NCBI GenBank assembly: GCA_024276675.1
Contig: JAJRWT010000097.1
Location: 1-64,000 of the forward strand
Length of the DNA stretch: 64,000 bases
From: Myxococcota bacterium
GTDB taxonomy: Bacteria; Myxococcota_A; UBA796; JAFGLY01
Reading direction: 5' to 3'
The notes beneath the pieces were generated by a model, which saw nothing but the letters and a program-made list of their open reading frames with translations, did not search any database and was not told the origin of the DNA. A program made the translations under genes and the position numbers. This document shows positions 61,082-64,000 of this stretch, one piece after another; position 1 is the first letter of the stretch, and each line of letters opens with the position of its first letter.

Positions 61082-62263
61082 ATGCGTATACTGCCCTGCA
61101 AGCTGGAACCCTACGCGATCTCCGTCTTCACGGAGATGAGCGCGATGGCGCAGCAACACGGTGCCATCAATCTTTCCCAGGGCTTCCCGGATTTCGAAGG
61201 GCCGGACTTCATCGTGGATGCCGCCGTGGCCGCCATGCGTGCGGGGCTCAACCAATATGCGCCAAGTCATGGAATCCCCGAATTGCGCAAAGCCGTGGCG
61301 GCCAAAATGGAACGTTTGTACGGGCTCTCTCCCGATCCCCAGGAAGAAGTCACGGTGTTCAGCGGCGCCACCGAGGCCATCTTCTCCACCATACAGGGCC
61401 TCTGCCAAGCCGGAGATGAAGTACTCGCATTCGAACCCTTCTACGATTCCTGCGCTCCCGCCGCCGTCATGGCCGGAGCTGAATTCAAGGCCGTCTCCCT
61501 TGGTTCCGGCTTTGCGCTGGACATGGAAGCCCTGGAACGTTCCGTCACCGACCGCACCAGGCTTCTGCTCTTGAATACACCCATGAACCCCACAGGAAAG
61601 GTCTTCCACGAGGCAGAACTCTCGGCCATAGCCCAATTCTGCATCTCCCGCGGCATAATCGTGATCACAGACGAGGTCTACGAACACCTGGTATTCAACG
61701 GCGCCAGGCATGTCCCAATGGCCACGCTGCCCGGCATGTGGGAGCAGACGGTCACCATCTCGTCCACCGCCAAGACTTTCAGCATGACTGGCTGGAAGAT
61801 CGGCTACGCGGTGGCGCCGCCGGCCCTGGGCAGGGCCATCCGCATGGCACACCACTATGTGACCTTCTGCACTCCAGCGGCACTTCAGCACGCCATGGCC
61901 CTGGCCATCGACGTATCCGACGACTATTACCCCGTCCTGCGTGCCCAGTACCAGGCACGGCGCGACCTGCTCAGGTCGATCCTGGAAGCCGCGGGGCTCG
62001 ACGTGGTCACTCCGGAAGGCTGCTATTTCATGCTGGCCGACTTTCGGCCGCTGGGCTTTGACGATGATCGGGAGTTCTGTCGCTTCCTCACCACCGAAAT
62101 CGGCGTGGCAGCCATCCCCGCCAGCGCCTTCTTTCAAACACCCGGCGCGGGAAGCCATCTTGCCAGGTTTGCGTTCTGCAAGGATCTGGAGACCCTGAAG
62201 AAGGCGGGAGAGCGACTTTCGAGATTGAACAGAATTGGCCCTCCAAAAACAGAGCTGGACTGA
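61082..62263 (+). CDS. PLP-dependent class I/II aminotransferase
   Basis: A 393-residue aminotransferase of the aspartate aminotransferase fold. INLSQGFPDFEGP and NQYAPSHGIPELR are typical of kynurenine/methionine aminotransferases (YbdL-like). LNTPMNPTGKVF and ITDEVYEHL bind PLP, and SSTAKTFSMTGWKIGY contains the Schiff-base Lys. It overlaps the next gene by one base (TGATG), so the two are translationally coupled. Confidence 0.9.
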   Translation: MRILPCKLEPYAISVFTEMSAMAQQHGAINLSQGFPDFEGPDFIVDAAVAAMRAGLNQYAPSHGIPELRKAVAAKMERLYGLSPDPQEEVTVFSGATEAIFSTIQGLCQAGDEVLAFEPFYDSCAPAAVMAGAEFKAVSLGSGFALDMEALERSVTDRTRLLLLNTPMNPTGKVFHEAELSAIAQFCISRGIIVITDEVYEHLVFNGARHVPMATLPGMWEQTVTISSTAKTFSMTGWKIGYAVAPPALGRAIRMAHHYVTFCTPAALQHAMALAIDVSDDYYPVLRAQYQARRDLLRSILEAAGLDVVTPEGCYFMLADFRPLGFDDDREFCRFLTTEIGVAAIPASAFFQTPGAGSHLARFAFCKDLETLKKAGERLSRLNRIGPPKTELD

Positions 62264-62724
62264 TGTTCGAAACACGATTCAAGATACGCGCGACCCAGTT
62301 GGACACCTTTGGCCACCTCAACCACGCTGCTTTCCTGGAGATCTTCGAGTGGGCCCGCTGGGAGTGGGCCGTGGCCGGCGGACCCGACCCCATGCGCATG
62401 GTCCAGGAACAGGGCATCGGTCCCGCCATCGTCCACGTTGACATCCATTTCAGCAAAGAAGTCCGCTTTCACGAAACGGTGCTGGTCAAGACCTGGTTCA
62501 AGGAACTGGGAAAACGAAGGGGCGTCATCGGGCAGGAGATGCTCAAACCCGACGGGTCCCTGGCATCGCGGGCCACCATCACCTTCGTGATGCTCAACCT
62601 GAAGACCCGAAAGATGGACCGGATACCCGAAGAGATGCGTGCCATGTACCAGGCCGACGAGCCCTACCGTAGACTACGGGCCAGCGCCAGAAGAGGAATC
62701 TCCGTGGGCAACACCCATGGCTGA
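62263..62724 (+). CDS. Acyl-CoA thioesterase, hotdog fold (4-HBT family)
   Basis: A 153-residue thioesterase. FKIRATQLDTFGHLNHAAF contains the Asp and the helix of the 4-hydroxybenzoyl-CoA thioesterase/YbgC group, and the final strand ASRATITFVMLN is typical. It hydrolyses an acyl-CoA, perhaps the product of the neighbouring aminotransferase route, but this is inference from coupling. Confidence 0.85.
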   Translation: MFETRFKIRATQLDTFGHLNHAAFLEIFEWARWEWAVAGGPDPMRMVQEQGIGPAIVHVDIHFSKEVRFHETVLVKTWFKELGKRRGVIGQEMLKPDGSLASRATITFVMLNLKTRKMDRIPEEMRAMYQADEPYRRLRASARRGISVGNTHG

Positions 62725-62802
62725 CGACGGCGAGCGGCACAAAGGTCTGCCGGGATAGATGATACCAGGCTTCCAGGGTACTCCTCCATCCCGAGGTCAG
62801 TG

Positions 62803-63369
62803 ATGAGTGAAACAGTCCGTTTTCTGGTGGGCGAAAACGTCTACCTGCGCCCCATCGAGCCATCGGATCTGCAACGATGCCAGCTATGGATCAACGATCC
62901 CCAGGTTCGCCGCTACCTGCTGGCCGTCTTCCCCTTCGATCAGAAGGCTGAGCAGGCCTGGCACGACAGCCTCCACCGCTCCCCACCTCCGGCCTCCGTG
63001 GTGCTGGCGATAATACTCTCCAAGGGCGACCGCCACGTGGGCAACACCGGCTTCGTGTCCATCGACTGGGTAAACCGCGTGGCCGAGACGGGCACCATGA
63101 TCGGTGAGCTGGACTGCTGGGGCAAAGGCGTTGCCTTCGAGGCCAAGCAGCTTCTGTTGGACTATGGCTTCAACACCCTTGGCCTGCACCGTATCCAGTC
63201 CCGCACCCTGGCCCCGAATCATCGCAGCAGGGCCCACCTGCTGCGCTCCGGCTATCGTGAAGAGGGCCGCAGGCTCAAGCGCCACTTCCGCGAGGGAGCC
63301 TGGCACGACGAAGTCCTGTTCGGCCTGCTCCGCGAGGATTGGAACCCCGAAACACGGGGTGCGGGATGA
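62803..63369 (+). CDS. GNAT-family N-acetyltransferase (RimJ/RimL-like)
   Basis: A 188-residue acetyltransferase. VYLRPIEPSDLQRCQLWINDP and GNTGFVSIDW belong to the GNAT fold; the acetyl-CoA region reads DCWGKGVAFEAKQLLLDYGF, and LHRIQSRTLAPNHRS-type residues follow. The RimJ/RimL group modifies protein N-termini or small amines. ATG at 62803 with GAGGT upstream; a GTG at 62800 is the alternative. Confidence 0.87.
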   Translation: MSETVRFLVGENVYLRPIEPSDLQRCQLWINDPQVRRYLLAVFPFDQKAEQAWHDSLHRSPPPASVVLAIILSKGDRHVGNTGFVSIDWVNRVAETGTMIGELDCWGKGVAFEAKQLLLDYGFNTLGLHRIQSRTLAPNHRSRAHLLRSGYREEGRRLKRHFREGAWHDEVLFGLLREDWNPETRGAG

Positions 63370-63442
63370 GTGGGTTATACTCGTGACCTGACGAGCAACT
63401 GCTTTCCTCCCTGCCATAACGCATTACCAACGGAGCCCCTCC

Positions 63443-64000
63443 ATGCGACTCTTGCCCCGGACGACCACCGCGATCATCTCCACCCTGGCCGGGCTGGCGG
63501 CTTGCAACGGCAGCGAGCCCGACGACACCTTTCTCCCCGACACCGGCACCGGCGTCGAACCGGGCACAGCCGACCTGCAGGTGGGCGAAATCGCCGACAT
63601 GGTCTCCGAGGACTCCGGGGTATGGGCCCAGATCCTGAACCCCGGCACCTACATAGTGATCCTGGCAAGCTCCGCGGAAGAACAGGGCACCCTCTACGGC
63701 TATGGCGAACAGGCCAAGTCGGCCGCTCGCGTGGATCCGGCAACTCCCAGGCCCGCTCGCCCGATGCCCTCCGCCACGCCCGCGCCCCCGCTTCAAGTGG
63801 GCGACACGCGTGAATTCACCGTCTACAACGGCACGCAGATGACCACCATCGAAGCCGAGGTCATGCAGCTCTCCGACAACGTGGTGGTATGGGTGGACCA
63901 GACCACCCCCAACGAAATCGGCGACATCGACATGGACACCATCGACGGCGTGCTGACCGACTTCGAGTCCATCGTGATCCCCCGCGAGGAACGGATCTTC
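63443..64000 (+). CDS. Lipoprotein, 5' part only
   Basis: An open frame running off the window end, 186 codons seen. A short signal (RTTTAIISTLAGLAAC) ends in a lipobox, followed by an Asp/Thr/Gly stretch (DDTFLPDTGTGVEPG). The rest shows beta strands (TYIVILASSAEEQGTLYGYG, QVGDTREFTVYNG, NVVVWVDQTTP) and a segment DFESIVIPREERIF. The latter reminds me of M30-type metallopeptidases, but the zinc motif would lie outside the window, so no function is claimed. Start ATG 63443 follows the acetyltransferase by 73 bases. Confidence 0.65.
   Translation, partial: MRLLPRTTTAIISTLAGLAACNGSEPDDTFLPDTGTGVEPGTADLQVGEIADMVSEDSGVWAQILNPGTYIVILASSAEEQGTLYGYGEQAKSAARVDPATPRPARPMPSATPAPPLQVGDTREFTVYNGTQMTTIEAEVMQLSDNVVVWVDQTTPNEIGDIDMDTIDGVLTDFESIVIPREERIF

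Overview
The window (about 62-65% GC by eye, genes packed on both strands) looks like a chromosome segment of a deltaproteobacterial-type organism, most likely Myxococcota or a near relative. The reasons are several lipoproteins with Asp/Thr- or Gly-rich linkers after the lipobox, kinase-like proteins with formylglycine-type domains, a class III cyclase, and many Tat-exported redox proteins. This placement is inference; no rRNA or other marker in the window proves it.

1-2330: the 3' part of a CrtC/lipocalin-like gene converges on a membrane adenylate cyclase. A gene-poor stretch with a clear dyad follows. 2331-16766: the most notable block, nine genes on the + strand joined by overlaps or very short gaps. 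They encode a GltD-like FAD/NAD(P) iron-sulfur oxidoreductase, a Tat Rieske protein, a fused-type cytochrome b, a decahaem cytochrome c, a NapA-like molybdoenzyme, two NapG-like Tat ferredoxins, a NapH-like protein with an extra periplasmic domain, and a double-YHS/NapH-like membrane protein. Together they could carry electrons between the quinone pool, NAD(P)(H), a periplasmic c-haem relay and a molybdenum reductase of the nitrate reductase family. NapB, NapC and NapD are absent.

16767-23355: a gene-poor stretch containing tmRNA (minus strand, tag ANNNDSFALAAA), then an LsrF-type aldolase with two paralogous zinc alcohol dehydrogenases (a strong terminator lies after the aldolase), and a Tat-exported serine hydrolase. 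23454-26627: two lipoproteins (one with a DT repeat, one alkaline-phosphatase fold) and a small membrane protein. 26869-34185: hisS, a kinase-like receptor, dtd, an inositol-phosphatase homologue, a lidless Hsp70 with its own J-protein, and a UPF0173 hydrolase.

34211-38874 (minus): a probable operon queE, folE2 fused to an XRE DNA-binding domain, two SDR epimerase-like genes and a CPBP protease. 39106-48496: a TrmA/RlmD-type rRNA methyltransferase, an arrestin-like protein, a PEP-synthase-like protein that has lost its catalytic His, a transglutaminase-like lipoprotein, and a small HTH regulator with a consensus promoter carrying a palindrome. Downstream of the HTH gene lies a perfect three-way-junction inverted repeat, then a two-gene unit containing a caspase-fold protein without the catalytic His/Cys.

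48607-57328: an ASH-like lipoprotein, then yicC-gmk-rel (rpoZ, usual at this place, is missing and a foldable non-coding stretch sits there instead), a DUF523 gene, a lipase-like hydrolase, and a pseudokinase fused to a formylglycine-enzyme-like domain. 57551-64000: a deacetylase-hydrolase fusion, a poly-Gly lipoprotein, an aminotransferase-thioesterase pair, a GNAT acetyltransferase and the start of one more lipoprotein cut by the window end. Domain calls come from reading the sequence and remembered family motifs; no database search was possible.
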